Numbered from the stretch's first letter, positions 53,526 to 62,821 are shown. The stretch is DNA of 64,000 nucleotides from Pseudomonas silesiensis (GCF_001661075.1 NZ_CP014870.1:4112501-4176500), one strand, 5' to 3'. Translations and numbers: made by a program. Notes: generated from the letters alone by a model not told the origin.

Positions 53526-54005
53526 ATGCTCTACGAACACGTCGACACCGCCGTCATCGATGGCGAATCCCTGCCCTGGATTCCGTTTACGCCTTATGCG
53601 GATAACGTCTTGCTGAAGTACTTCAAGCTCGACCCGATCCGTGGCGAATGGATCGTCATGATGAAGGCGCCGATCGACATGCAACTGCCCAAGCATCACC
53701 ACACGGGTACGGTGATGGTCTACACCTTCGAAGGCCAGTGGAAATACAAGGAGCATGACTGGGTCGCCGGCCCGGGCAGCATCGTGTACGAGACGGCCGG
53801 ATCGACTCACACACCCGAAGTCGTCAGTACCGGTAATGGCGACGGCTATGTGCTCACGCTGGTTCAGGTCAATGGCGATCTCGCGTTTCTCGATGAGAAC
53901 GACAACATCGTCGCGCTGGAAAACTGGAAGTCCGGGCTCAAGCGCTATCTCGACTATTGCGAGCAGCATGACATCGCGCCGAAAGATCTCACGGCATTCA
54001 ACTGA
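53526..54005 (+). CDS. Cupin of the 2,4'-dihydroxyacetophenone dioxygenase family
   Basis: A 159-residue single-cupin protein from ATG 53526 (GGAG seven bases upstream). Metal ligands are visible in the first motif, MQLPKHHHTGTVMVYTFEGQ, and in the second, AGSTHTPEVVS. The N-terminus YEHVDTAVIDGESLPWIPFT is typical of the 2,4'-dihydroxyacetophenone dioxygenase family. The founding enzyme cleaves that ketone to 4-hydroxybenzoate and formate. Whether this member has the same substrate is not known. It lies 109 bp after the TauD gene. Confidence 0.82.
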   Translation: MLYEHVDTAVIDGESLPWIPFTPYADNVLLKYFKLDPIRGEWIVMMKAPIDMQLPKHHHTGTVMVYTFEGQWKYKEHDWVAGPGSIVYETAGSTHTPEVVSTGNGDGYVLTLVQVNGDLAFLDENDNIVALENWKSGLKRYLDYCEQHDIAPKDLTAFN

Positions 54006-54190
54006 TCCGAGTTCCAGGAGAACTCCCGGCACCCCTCCATTCGAGGGGGAGCCGGGAAAAGTAACCTGATCGCAAAAATCCAGGGGAGGAAGACAGGCTG
54101 TCCCGGTTCGCGGTCTTGACGTGGAATCTGACAGAAGGCCCTGGCCGCCTGTCCGCTCCCCGATCACAGACTTATGAACGGAGCGATGCC

Positions 54191-55840
54191 ATGCATGGCT
54201 TGATGATGCACAAGCAGTTGTTGATTTCCTCACTCATAGAGCATGCCGACCGCCACCATGGCGATACGCAGATCGTGTCCCGCAGGGTGGAGGGCGATAT
54301 CCATCGCTACACCTTCCGTGACTGCCACCGTCGCGCGCGCCAGGTGGCCAGCGCGCTGACCAGCCTGGGTGTGCAGCCCGCCGACCGGATCGGCACGCTG
54401 GCCTGGAATGGCTATCGTCACCTGGAGTTGTATTACGGCGTTTCCGGCATGGGCGCCATTGTGCATACCATCAACCCTCGCCTGCATGAGGACCAGGTGG
54501 CCTACATCGCCAATCATGCCGAAGACCAGTACATCTTCTTCGACTTGACCTTCCTGCCGTTGATCAAACTCATCGCTGGCCGCTGCAATAGGGTCAAGGC
54601 GTTTATCGCCATGACCGATCACACCCACATGCCGAAAGACGCCGGCATCGACAACCTGCTGTGTTATGAAGATCTGCTGCAACAGGGATCTGCCGACTAC
54701 GTCTGGCCGATGCTCGACGAAGATGCCGCCAGTACGCTCTGCTACACCTCCGGCACGACGGGCAACCCGAAAGGCGTCCTGTACAGTCATCGTTCATCGC
54801 TGCTGCATACCTATGCCGCCGCGCTGCCGGATGCCTTGAACTGTTCGGCTCGCGACGTGATCCTGCCGGTGGTGCCTATGTTCCATGTCAACGCCTGGGG
54901 GCTTCCGTACATCGCGTGCATGGTCGGGGCCAAGCTGGTATTCCCCGGGCCTGCGCTGGACGGCAAATCGCTGTTCGAGCTGCTCGAAGTGGAGCAGGTT
55001 ACGCTTTGCGCCGGTGTACCGACGGTCTGGCAAGGGCTTCTTGGGCATCTGGAGGAAACAGGCCAGCATTTCTCCAGCATGAAACGCACCATCATCGGGG
55101 GCGCAGCCTGCCCCACGGCAATGCTGCACAGGTTTCAGGAGATCTACGGCGTAGCGGTGTTGCACGTTTGGGGGATGACTGAGTTGAGCCCGATCGGCAC
55201 CATTGGCACCCTGAAGGCCCGGCACCTTGCTATGTCCCCGGCAGAGCGTAATGCCGTGCAATCCAAACAAGGCCGGGCAGTGTTTGGCGTCGACATGAAG
55301 ATCGTCGGTGCCGATGGCCTGGAACTGCCGTGGGATGGCGCAACGTCGGGTGACCTGATGGTGCGTGGCCCCTGGGTGGTACGCGACTATTTCAAAAACG
55401 AAAGTGACTGTTCGCCGCTGCTCGAGCACGCAGGCCAGGCATGGTTCCCGACCGGCGATGTGGCGACCATCGATGTCGATGGCTTCATGCAGATTACCGA
55501 CCGCAGCAAGGATGTGATCAAGTCGGGTGGAGAGTGGATCGGTTCCATCGACCTGGAAAACGTTGCGATGACCCATCCGTCGGTCTCCCAGGCTGCATGC
55601 ATCGCCGCGAAACACGCGAAGTGGGATGAGCGCCCCTTGCTGGTTGTCGTCAGGAAAGCGCAGGCAGCACTGACGCGGGAAGAGCTGCTGGCCTTTTATG
55701 AAGGCAAGATTGCCAAGTGGTGGACGCCTGATGATGTGGTCTTCGTCGACACGATTCCACTGGGCGCTACGGGCAAGGTTTTGAAGAACCGTCTGCGCGA
55801 GCAGTTCGGCGATCATCTGCTGGTCAAGGCTGTCGGCTGA
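54191..55840 (+). CDS. Acyl-CoA ligase (AMP-forming, AlkK-like)
   Basis: A 549-residue ANL-superfamily ligase from ATG 54191 (CGGAGCGATGCC upstream). Motifs are the P-loop [21 protein letters not shown]5-type [15 protein letters not shown]7 [20 protein letters not shown] with [13 protein letters not shown], and A10 [14 protein letters not shown] with the catalytic Lys. It activates a carboxylic acid to its CoA thioester with ATP. Its sequence resembles the medium/long-chain AlkK branch, so an aliphatic or arylaliphatic acid is more likely than a simple benzoate. It is the last gene of the operon. Confidence 0.9.
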   Translation: MHGLMMHKQLLISSLIEHADRHHGDTQIVSRRVEGDIHRYTFRDCHRRARQVASALTSLGVQPADRIGTLAWNGYRHLELYYGVSGMGAIVHTINPRLHEDQVAYIANHAEDQYIFFDLTFLPLIKLIAGRCNRVKAFIAMTDHTHMPKDAGIDNLLCYEDLLQQGSADYVWPMLDEDAASTLCYTSGTTGNPKGVLYSHRSSLLHTYAAALPDALNCSARDVILPVVPMFHVNAWGLPYIACMVGAKLVFPGPALDGKSLFELLEVEQVTLCAGVPTVWQGLLGHLEETGQHFSSMKRTIIGGAACPTAMLHRFQEIYGVAVLHVWGMTELSPIGTIGTLKARHLAMSPAERNAVQSKQGRAVFGVDMKIVGADGLELPWDGATSGDLMVRGPWVVRDYFKNESDCSPLLEHAGQAWFPTGDVATIDVDGFMQITDRSKDVIKSGGEWIGSIDLENVAMTHPSVSQAACIAAKHAKWDERPLLVVVRKAQAALTREELLAFYEGKIAKWWTPDDVVFVDTIPLGATGKVLKNRLREQFGDHLLVKAVG

Positions 55841-55859
55841 GCGTAGGAGGGAAACAATC

Positions 55860-55889
55860 CAGCCCTGTCCATGTGCAATGGCAGGGCTG
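55860..55889. terminator. Hairpin between convergent ligase and hydrolase genes
   Basis: CAGCCCTG-T-CCAT, a 5-base loop, ATGG-CAGGGCTG: a 12-bp stem with one bulged base, lying between two converging stops. It probably acts as a bidirectional terminator, though there is no long U-run. Confidence 0.55.
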
Positions 55890-55916
55890 ACGTTGCGGCA
55901 GATTGCACCGACGATA

Positions 55917-56999
55917 TCAAGGGGCTAAGCGTGCCTCGTGCTCAAACACCTTGTCGCTGGACACCAACTGCTCGAGAAACTCCAGCAGCAATCCGTTGAC
56001 CTGAGCGGGGCTTTCTTCTGCGGCGCTATGGCCCACACCGGGTAGCAAAACCTTTTTGCGCAGTGCGGGTAGATAGGCGTCCATCCGGTCGTAGAGACCA
56101 CGGATTTCGACCGGCTCCAGGGAAGGGTCGGCAGCACCACCGATGAACAGGCTCGGCTGGCTGACTTTCGCGCCGTCGAGAAACGCGGTGATTTCCCAAT
56201 TGCGGTCGCGACAGCGGTAGTAGTTGAGGGCACCGGTAAACCCCGTGCGCGTGTACTCGGCGACGTAGTAGTCGAGCGACCGCGGGCTCAACCAGGACGG
56301 AAACGCCCCTTTCGGCTCGGTGAAGGCATTGAGAATCGGCTCACCGGCCTCGACGAACAGACGCCAGCGTTCGGCACCGACGGCGCTGCCGGAAATCGAG
56401 TAGAAGACGCTGCTCAAGGTCTTGCGCGGATCATGGGCCAACTCGCGGTCCGGCTTGTCGAGCTGCTGGAAATACAGGTGGTGGTAGACCCTTCCTTTCG
56501 CCATGGCCTGCAAACCCACGGTGGGTTTGACCTTGCCACGCGGCGGTACAGGTGTGTTGAGCATCACCAGGCCACGGAACAGATCCGTTCGCAACATGGC
56601 TGCCGCCTGGGCTACCCAGGCGCCCAAGTCATGCCCAATGATGACCGCGGACGTTTCGCCCAGGGCCGCCATCAAACCCACCATGTCGCCGACGGCCTGG
56701 CTCATGTCATAGGCTTCGATGGCATCGGGTCGGTCCGATTGCCCGAACCCCCTTTGATCGGGCACGACCACTCGATAGCCGGCCTCGGCCAATGCCAGGA
56801 TCTGGCGCCGCCACATGTACCAAAGGTAGGGGAAACCGTGGAGCAGGATGACGAGCGGACCCTGTCCCTCGTCGATGTAATGCATGCGGATGCCGTTGAG
56901 TTCGGCAAAGCAGTGGTGGAATGCATCAGGATCGTCGGCATCCACCTGCGCCATTGCAGCGAGCGGCTGACCGACACGCATTGACGTGCACGTATCCAT
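55917..56999 (-). CDS. Alpha/beta hydrolase, epoxide-hydrolase type
   Basis: A 360-residue protein from ATG 56999 (GGAGGTCGATA upstream); a longer in-frame start is unlikely. It shows the oxyanion motif LLHGFPYLWYMWRRQI, DQRGFGQSDRP, the Asp nucleophile in VIIGHDLGAWVAQAAA, the acid region GGAADPSLEP and the His in PGVGHSAAEESP. The Asp nucleophile points to epoxide or haloalkane hydrolysis. There is no signal peptide. An AraC-type operator oriented toward it lies about 70-100 bp upstream, linking it to the dioxygenase operon. Confidence 0.88.
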   Translation of the reverse strand: MDTCTSMRVGQPLAAMAQVDADDPDAFHHCFAELNGIRMHYIDEGQGPLVILLHGFPYLWYMWRRQILALAEAGYRVVVPDQRGFGQSDRPDAIEAYDMSQAVGDMVGLMAALGETSAVIIGHDLGAWVAQAAAMLRTDLFRGLVMLNTPVPPRGKVKPTVGLQAMAKGRVYHHLYFQQLDKPDRELAHDPRKTLSSVFYSISGSAVGAERWRLFVEAGEPILNAFTEPKGAFPSWLSPRSLDYYVAEYTRTGFTGALNYYRCRDRNWEITAFLDGAKVSQPSLFIGGAADPSLEPVEIRGLYDRMDAYLPALRKKVLLPGVGHSAAEESPAQVNGLLLEFLEQLVSSDKVFEHEARLAP

Positions 57000-57064
57000 T
57001 ATCGACCTCCATCTTATCAATTGTGGGCCTGAAGGTAGCGCTGAGAGGGTGTCCCGCACTGAGC

Positions 57065-57096
57065 TTCACAGGACACAATCTTGTGAATTTGGGACA
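57065..57096 (-). promoter_or_regulatory. AraC-type operator upstream of the hydrolase gene
   Basis: Read on the minus strand, TGTCCC (from 57096) and TGTCC (from 57075) are 21 bp apart, with CAAGA between them as in the sites at 52298 and 57152. The plus strand also shows the dyad TTCACA (57065-57070) and TGTGAA (57082-57087). The site points toward the hydrolase start at 56999. Confidence 0.65.
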
Positions 57097-57151
57097 GGAC
57101 TAACGCCTGTAGAGGGGCGTCTGCCGCCGCCGGCTTCGGCCGCCCGGCAAT

Positions 57152-57184
57152 GTCCCAATATGCCAAGAAATTATCCCACCATGC
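57152..57184 (+). promoter_or_regulatory. AraC-type direct-repeat operator upstream of the first AraC gene
   Basis: GTCCCAATATGC (57152-57163) and ATCCCACCATGC (57173-57184) are direct repeats exactly 21 bp apart. The first half-site and the following YAAGAAA are shared with the site at 52298-52330. It points toward the regulator at 57359. No gene lies in 57097-57358. Confidence 0.68.
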
Positions 57185-57358
57185 CCATGGCGCCGCGCTT
57201 GTGCTCCCTAAAATGGGACCGAGTTTCCTGCTCTGCACTACGCCAGACCAGGGTCGAAGATCGCTAGCGCTAGCCGTATTTCCGCAAGCGCCGTCTTCTC
57301 GCTCACTACATCTTCGATGAAAAAGAAACGCCGCCATCGGCCGAGGGAGATCCTGCGC

Positions 57359-58402
57359 ATGCCCAAGCTTGTTCGCGTCGCCGTTTTGACCAAATACCTG
57401 GAAGTCACCCAGGACCTGGGATTCAACCCGCGTGACGTGCTGGCAGTTGCCGGCCTGAACAAGGCTCAACTGCAAAGCCCGGACTATCGCATTCCGATTG
57501 ATGCCGCCGTGCGCCTGCTGGAAGATTCGGCCGCCGCCAGCGGTTGCCAGACCTTCGGCCTGCGCATGGCCGAGTCACGCCAGCTTTCGGACTTCGGTGT
57601 CGTCAGCCTGCTGCTCAGCCAACAGCGCACCCTGCGCGACGCCTTGCAGGTGATGGAGCGCTACCGTCATCTGATGAACGATTCCCTGGGAATCTTCGTT
57701 GAAGAGGCCGGCCGGATGGTGATCATTCGTGCCGAGATGGTCACCGAATCCTTGCTGCCCAATCGCCAGGCCACGGAGCTGGTCATTGGCGTGCTGTTCC
57801 GCTTGTGCTCGACACTGCTCGGCTCGAAGTGGCGCCCCTACGGCGTCAACTTCATGCACCAGGCGCCAGACAGCCTGCACCTGCACCGGCGCCTGTTCCG
57901 CTGCAATCTGGAATTCGGCAGCGAGTTCAACGGCATTGTTTGCTCCGACGCCAGTTTCGATATGATCAATCCCAATGCCGACCCGGCCATGGCCCGTCAT
58001 GCCCAAGCCTACCTCGATTCGTTGCAGCGCGATGACAGCACCTCGATGCTGTACGAGGTGCGCAAGGCCATCTACCTGTTGTTGCCCATGGGGCGCGCCA
58101 CCATCGAGCAGATCGCCCTTTCGCAAGGCATGAACGTGCGCACCTTTCAACGCCGCCTGCAGGACGACGGCTGCGTCTTCAACGACCTGATCAACGACGT
58201 GCGCCGTGACCTGGCGCTGCGTTATCTGGAGAACCCGAACAACTCGATGAGCCGCATCGCCGACATGTTCGGCTTCTCCATGGCCAGCTCCTTTACCCGC
58301 TGGTTCATCAACCAGTTCGGCATGCCACCGGCGGCGTGGCGTAGCGCGCAGAAACAGCCCGGTCTCTGCGCAGGGAGTGCCGCAGTTCCTGAACCCTGCT
58401 GA
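57359..58402 (+). CDS. AraC-family regulator (OruR-like), first copy
   Basis: A 347-residue protein. The chosen start at ATG 57359 has GGGAGA upstream; ATG 57317 lacks one. The N-terminal domain is the arabinose-binding-like type (PF12625): LTKYLEVTQDLGFNPRDVLA, then DAAVRLLEDSAAASGCQTFG. The C-terminal double HTH has IEQIALSQGMNVRTFQRRLQ and SRIADMFGFSMASSFTRWFI, ending NQFGMPPAAWR. It diverges from the hydrolase gene and probably controls the hydrolase and dioxygenase operon through the 21-bp-spaced sites. Confidence 0.9.
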   Translation: MPKLVRVAVLTKYLEVTQDLGFNPRDVLAVAGLNKAQLQSPDYRIPIDAAVRLLEDSAAASGCQTFGLRMAESRQLSDFGVVSLLLSQQRTLRDALQVMERYRHLMNDSLGIFVEEAGRMVIIRAEMVTESLLPNRQATELVIGVLFRLCSTLLGSKWRPYGVNFMHQAPDSLHLHRRLFRCNLEFGSEFNGIVCSDASFDMINPNADPAMARHAQAYLDSLQRDDSTSMLYEVRKAIYLLLPMGRATIEQIALSQGMNVRTFQRRLQDDGCVFNDLINDVRRDLALRYLENPNNSMSRIADMFGFSMASSFTRWFINQFGMPPAAWRSAQKQPGLCAGSAAVPEPC

Positions 58403-58509
58403 GTACTCATTGCCCCCCGCCTTGCACCGCGGGAGCGCTTTCGGGGTCAGGCACGCTCTGACCCTGAAGGTGGGCAATACCTTCCGTGCCACCGCATCCT
58501 GCACTAAGC

Positions 58510-58541
58510 TTCGCAGGACACAATCTTGCGAAATCGGGACA
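58510..58541 (-). promoter_or_regulatory. AraC-type operator next to the second AraC start codon
   Basis: On the minus strand TGTCCC (from 58541) and TGTCC (from 58520) are 21 bp apart with CAAGA between them. The plus-strand dyad TTCGCA/TGCGAA (58510-58532) parallels TTCACA/TGTGAA at 57065 with a compensating base change. It ends 11 bases before the start codon at 58553, so binding would be expected to hinder expression of that gene. Confidence 0.62.
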
Positions 58542-58552
58542 CGAGAGAAATC

Positions 58553-59587
58553 ATGTATACCCTGACGCGGAGTGCCAGCCTTACCGACTATGAGCAGGTT
58601 GCCCGATCAGTGGGCCTCGATCCTTTTCGTATGCTGCGGATGGCCAAGCTGCCGGCCGGTGCCCTCGACGATCCGAACATCATGATCAGTAGCGATTCGG
58701 TCGGGTGGCTGCTGGAAGAGTCAGCCCGATTGTCCGGTCAGGAGGCTTTCGGCCTGCTGCTCGCCGAAAAGAGACACCTTTCCAACTTCGGCATGCTGGC
58801 GCTGCTTATCCGCGAAGAGCCAACCCTGCGCGCCGCCTTGCAATCCTGCTTTCGCTATATGCGACTGCATAACGCCGGCGTGCAATTATGGCTTGAGGAT
58901 GCAGGCGATCTGACCCTGCTGCATGTGGGTGTGAACATGCAGGGCCATCATGGCGTCTGGCGCCAGGCGATTGAACAGGCAACCGGCATTATCCTGCGCA
59001 CGTTGTGCATTCTGAGCGGCTATACCTTCCGGCCGGTCAGGGTCAGTTTTACTTACGAGCCCCCCTCCAGCCTTGAAGTACACCACCGCGTGCTGGGAAC
59101 CGCGATCGAGTTCTCTCAGGAATTCAATGCCATCGTGTGCCGCGGGCGCGATCTGGATATGGCCATACCTGAGGCGGACCCGGCGCTGCATCGTGAAGTG
59201 AAGCGATCGCTGGACATGCAATTGGCTAACCTGCCCGACGAGCCGACGCAGCAGGTACGCCAGATCGTCAAGATGCTGCTGCCAAGCGGACTGTGTTCTG
59301 TCGATGCGGTTGCCCAACATCTTGGCATGCATCGACGCACCCTTAACCGACACCTGGCCACTGAGGGTGAGAGTGTCACCACGATCATCAACGCCGTACG
59401 GGCTGAACTCGCCGAAGAGTATCTGGCCAACAGCAAACGCCGATTATATGAGGTGGCCGAACTGCTCGGCTTTTCCTCGGCCGGTGATTTTTCACGCTGG
59501 TTCCGCAGCCAGTTTGGCAAGACGCCTTCGAATTGGGTCGCGTCCTATCGAGAGAGCAAGGCGCCGCCCGGGCCCCACCTTCAATAA
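58553..59587 (+). CDS. AraC-family regulator (OruR-like), second copy
   Basis: A 344-residue paralogue of the preceding regulator, with the same two-domain layout: YEQVARSVGLDPFRMLRMAK and GWLLEESARLSGQEAFGLLL, then HTH parts VDAVAQHLGMHRRTLNRHLA and YEVAELLGFSSAGDFSRWFR. Divergence from the first copy is large, so this is an old pair. Start at ATG 58553 (GAGAGAAATC upstream). An operator-like site overlaps its leader, suggesting cross- or autoregulation. Confidence 0.88.
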   Translation: MYTLTRSASLTDYEQVARSVGLDPFRMLRMAKLPAGALDDPNIMISSDSVGWLLEESARLSGQEAFGLLLAEKRHLSNFGMLALLIREEPTLRAALQSCFRYMRLHNAGVQLWLEDAGDLTLLHVGVNMQGHHGVWRQAIEQATGIILRTLCILSGYTFRPVRVSFTYEPPSSLEVHHRVLGTAIEFSQEFNAIVCRGRDLDMAIPEADPALHREVKRSLDMQLANLPDEPTQQVRQIVKMLLPSGLCSVDAVAQHLGMHRRTLNRHLATEGESVTTIINAVRAELAEEYLANSKRRLYEVAELLGFSSAGDFSRWFRSQFGKTPSNWVASYRESKAPPGPHLQ

Positions 59588-59685
59588 ATCGCTTCATGAT
59601 CGCCCTCGCTACGATCTCGACGATCAAAGGCGCTATCATCCCCACTTGGGGTCAATTGAGAGTCAGGCCCAAAGAGGAGTCCGCC

Positions 59686-60090
59686 ATGACCGTAGTCGAT
59701 CGCCTCAGGTATTTGCGCGTCGTTCTGGTTTTGGCTGGCCTCGCGTGCCTTGCTCTCTACCCACTTATGTTGTTCTGGCCGTCCGGCTGGGCCTGGCACG
59801 TCGGTCACTCGGACTACCCGATGATGATCGTTGGCATCTACGCCACACTTGGCGTGTTCTTGATCCTGGCCGCACGTGATCCATTAGCCAATCTGAGCCT
59901 GATCTGGTTCACCGTGTGGTCTAGCGCCGTACACGGAGGAATCATGGCCGTCCAGACGGTCACCCAGCCGGGGCAAATGGGGCACTTGGCAGGTGACGTG
60001 CCGGCGCTCTTCATCGTGGCGGTTGCCTTGGCCATCTTGACGCCCCGCTCGCAATTGGTCGCTCGGCCCCGGACACGCAATGGGGCCTAA
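59686..60090 (+). CDS. DUF6632-like small membrane protein
   Basis: A 134-residue protein from ATG 59686 (AGAGGAGTCCGCC upstream). Four hydrophobic helices are visible: RVVLVLAGLACLALYPLMLF, YPMMIVGIYATLGVFLILAA, SLIWFTVWSSAVHGGIMAVQ and VPALFIVAVALAILT. The pattern matches DUF6632-type membrane proteins; function unknown. It stands alone downstream of the AraC pair. Confidence 0.75.
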   Translation: MTVVDRLRYLRVVLVLAGLACLALYPLMLFWPSGWAWHVGHSDYPMMIVGIYATLGVFLILAARDPLANLSLIWFTVWSSAVHGGIMAVQTVTQPGQMGHLAGDVPALFIVAVALAILTPRSQLVARPRTRNGA

Positions 60091-60194
60091 GAGCAAGTTT
60101 GACTGTCAGGATCGGGTCGATAATCGCGTTTCTACGCATTTTTTTGGTCTGCTGATCAACCAAGCGCCGACAGATTTTACGTAGCAGCCCCCAC

Positions 60195-60232
60195 GCCACG
60201 ACCGAAACCCTCGCGGTTTATCTGGTCGAGAC
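60195..60232 (+). pseudogene. 38-bp relic of a DUF6124 gene
   Basis: The sequence encodes ATTETLAVYLVET and matches the middle of both DUF6124 genes at 36 of 38 positions (near 48289 and 51483), with homology stopping abruptly on both sides. The rest of 60091-60238 has no gene. Confidence 0.8.
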
Positions 60233-60238
60233 TTCCCT

Positions 60239-62821
60239 TCAAACCCTGCTCTTGATGTCTGTATTTTTTCTGGCCTTCACCAACAAGTTAAAGGCGTCTG
60301 TATCAAGTGGCCGACTCAGAAAAAATCCCTGGCCTTCATCGCACGACACCGCCTTCAGCAACGTCAAGTGCTCAGCGGTTTCAATCCCTTCTGCCGTAAC
60401 AGTGAGCGATAACGCCCGGCCCAGACCCACAATCGCCTGGATGATGGATTCATCATCACTTCCAACCAGGTTGTTCAGAAAGCTGCGGTCTATCTTCAGG
60501 CCATCGAAGGGAAAGCTGCGCAAATAACTCAGTGAAGAATACCCAGTGCCGAAGTCATCCATGGCGATGCGCACGCCAAGGCGCTTCAATGTACGCATTA
60601 GCTCCAGCGCGCCGGGGGCATCTTCGAGCATGACGTTTTCAGTAATCTCCAACTCTACCCGGGCAGGCGCGATTCCCGAGTTGTGCAGTGCTTTCTGCAC
60701 GCGCTCTATCAGATTGCCTCGCTTGAATTCGCTAGGTGAAAGATTGACTGATACAAACAAATGTTCCGGCCACCGGGCGGCGCAACGGCAGGCGGTGTCG
60801 ATGACCCAGTCACTCAAGGACAGAATCAGCCCGGATTCTTCAGCAATGGGGATGAACGTATCGGGAGGTATCAGACCGCGCTCAGGATGTTGCCACCGTA
60901 CCAACGCTTCGGCGCCGACCATCTGCCCGTCTGAGATACGGTAACGTGGTTGGAAATGCAGTCGAAGTTCTCCGTGCTTGATTGCGAAGCGCAGATCGCT
61001 TTCCAGACGACGCCGCTCAATGATCCGGGCGTTCATGTCCCCCGCATAGAATCGCCAGGTATTGCGACCTCCAGCCTTGGCTTCGTACAACGCGATATCG
61101 GCATAACGGAGCAGCTCGGTCGCCTCGCAAGCGTCATTTGGCGCCATGGCGATGCCGATACTGGCGCTGACAAACACTTCTTGTTCATGGATCTGTATCG
61201 GCTGCTCGATGGTCTCGATGAGACGGCGACAAAGCGCCTCGACTTCCTCCTGGGAACTGACATCGGTGAGTATCAGTACAAACTCGTCCCCCCCAACCCG
61301 AGCGACAAGATCTCCGTGGCGAACACAGTCCGCCAAGCGGCTCGACACCTGGTTAAGCACCAGATCACCTGCAGCATGCCCTAGCAGGTCATTCACTGGC
61401 TTGAATCGATCCAGGTCCAGGCTGAGCATGACCAAGGGTTGCTCTACTGTCGGCATGGCTTTGAGCTTGCCATCAAGAAACTCCTGCAGTCGGGTCCGGT
61501 TGGGAAGTCCGGTCAGGGCATCATGTTGTGAAAGGAATTCGATTCGCCGACGGGCTTCGACCTCCTCCGTGACGTCGGTGGCTGTCCCCCGGAAGCCTCC
61601 ACTGGCCATTGCTCGCGCCGAGAGACGGGTGATTCGCTCGTTGCCATTTGTATCGACGTAGCGACACTGAACGCTGATATTCGGACGACGGTTTGGAATA
61701 CTGAGCCACTGCGATAATGTGCCTAGTTCCGTGCGCAGCAGATCATCCATCGCTGCACCAATCCATGCCTCCCTGGAGAGGCCCGTGACATCTTCAAACC
61801 GCTCGGAGAGATAAGTGAAGCGCCAGCCAGCGTCCATTTCCCATACCCAATCCGAGCTGGCCTCGACCACATCGCGAAAGCGCGCCTCGCTGGTGGCAAG
61901 GTCGGCCTGGCTGCTTCGCAGTGATGAATAGCTGGCATCCAGCGCCTGCGCGGCGGCTGTGGTACGACGCAAGATGACCAAAGTCATCAGGCACACCAAC
62001 AGCGCAGCGAAGCCCACCAGGGGCAAACCCAGCGCCAGTAATTGCAGACCTGGTTTGTGCGGACTCCAGTGCAAACTGCCTGCTGCACCGGTCTCGCCCA
62101 AGGGGTAACCAGACACCAGGGGGCCATCGTCGGGAGTGGCCATGTGCAGGCCATCTACCCCGAAATCCCGACCTATCGTTGCGAGCTTGGCGCTGTCCAG
62201 AATGTCGACGAAAATCAATACCGATGACGACCTGTCATCAGCCAAGACCGTCGGATCGGTTCCCGGGGTAATCGCAGCGGCAGCGACCAGGGCTGGTACG
62301 CCTCCAACATTGATGAAGGTAGTGGTCGGTGTTTCGGTTTCCGCGCCCTCACGGGCCTTTTCGAGAATCCCGTCGATGGACTGCTCGAGCCATTGTTCGA
62401 CTTCAACTGACGCCCTCTCACCCTTGACCACGGAATAAACGGTGCGGTTGACATCGTTGACGACAAACACGCCCTGAAATCCAAAGTCTGTGAAAAGTGT
62501 CGTCCCGACATTTTGTCGGACGTAGGCCCAGTCCGGGTCTACCTCAATGTGCAAGTGCTTGTAGGCATCCCCCCAGAATGCGTAATCCTTGACGGTCGAG
62601 CGCAGGGATTTTTCCAACGATTCCACGGCTTTCTTGGTGTAGAAGGCACTGTCGACCTCCTTCGCTTGATCCAGATTCTGCGCAACATAAACCAGTGAAC
62701 AGCAGGCGAGCAAGAACACCCCAGCCAGAAGACCGACAAACTTGAACAGCGAAGCGCGGGTCAGGGCCACGCTTGAGCGATTGGTTGGAGAACAAAGGAT
62801 AGGGGGGAGATCGTTAGGCAT
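60239..62821 (-). CDS. CHASE4-PAS-GGDEF-EAL cyclic-di-GMP protein
   Basis: About 860 residues from ATG 62821; an alternative start is 62851. The first membrane helix is at residues 25-47. A CHASE4 periplasmic sensor follows with the conserved W83/D85/Y87 set in AFWGDAYKHL. A second helix lies near 285-305 and a PAS domain near 330-440. The GGDEF domain has an intact GGDEF motif (about 508), and the EAL domain an intact EAL (about 637) plus ENVMLEDAPG and DDFGTGYSSLSYLRSF. Both catalytic sites look intact, so it could make and break cyclic di-GMP; which activity dominates is unknown. It is monocistronic. Confidence 0.92.
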   Translation of the reverse strand: MPNDLPPILCSPTNRSSVALTRASLFKFVGLLAGVFLLACCSLVYVAQNLDQAKEVDSAFYTKKAVESLEKSLRSTVKDYAFWGDAYKHLHIEVDPDWAYVRQNVGTTLFTDFGFQGVFVVNDVNRTVYSVVKGERASVEVEQWLEQSIDGILEKAREGAETETPTTTFINVGGVPALVAAAAITPGTDPTVLADDRSSSVLIFVDILDSAKLATIGRDFGVDGLHMATPDDGPLVSGYPLGETGAAGSLHWSPHKPGLQLLALGLPLVGFAALLVCLMTLVILRRTTAAAQALDASYSSLRSSQADLATSEARFRDVVEASSDWVWEMDAGWRFTYLSERFEDVTGLSREAWIGAAMDDLLRTELGTLSQWLSIPNRRPNISVQCRYVDTNGNERITRLSARAMASGGFRGTATDVTEEVEARRRIEFLSQHDALTGLPNRTRLQEFLDGKLKAMPTVEQPLVMLSLDLDRFKPVNDLLGHAAGDLVLNQVSSRLADCVRHGDLVARVGGDEFVLILTDVSSQEEVEALCRRLIETIEQPIQIHEQEVFVSASIGIAMAPNDACEATELLRYADIALYEAKAGGRNTWRFYAGDMNARIIERRRLESDLRFAIKHGELRLHFQPRYRISDGQMVGAEALVRWQHPERGLIPPDTFIPIAEESGLILSLSDWVIDTACRCAARWPEHLFVSVNLSPSEFKRGNLIERVQKALHNSGIAPARVELEITENVMLEDAPGALELMRTLKRLGVRIAMDDFGTGYSSLSYLRSFPFDGLKIDRSFLNNLVGSDDESIIQAIVGLGRALSLTVTAEGIETAEHLTLLKAVSCDEGQGFFLSRPLDTDAFNLLVKARKNTDIKSRV

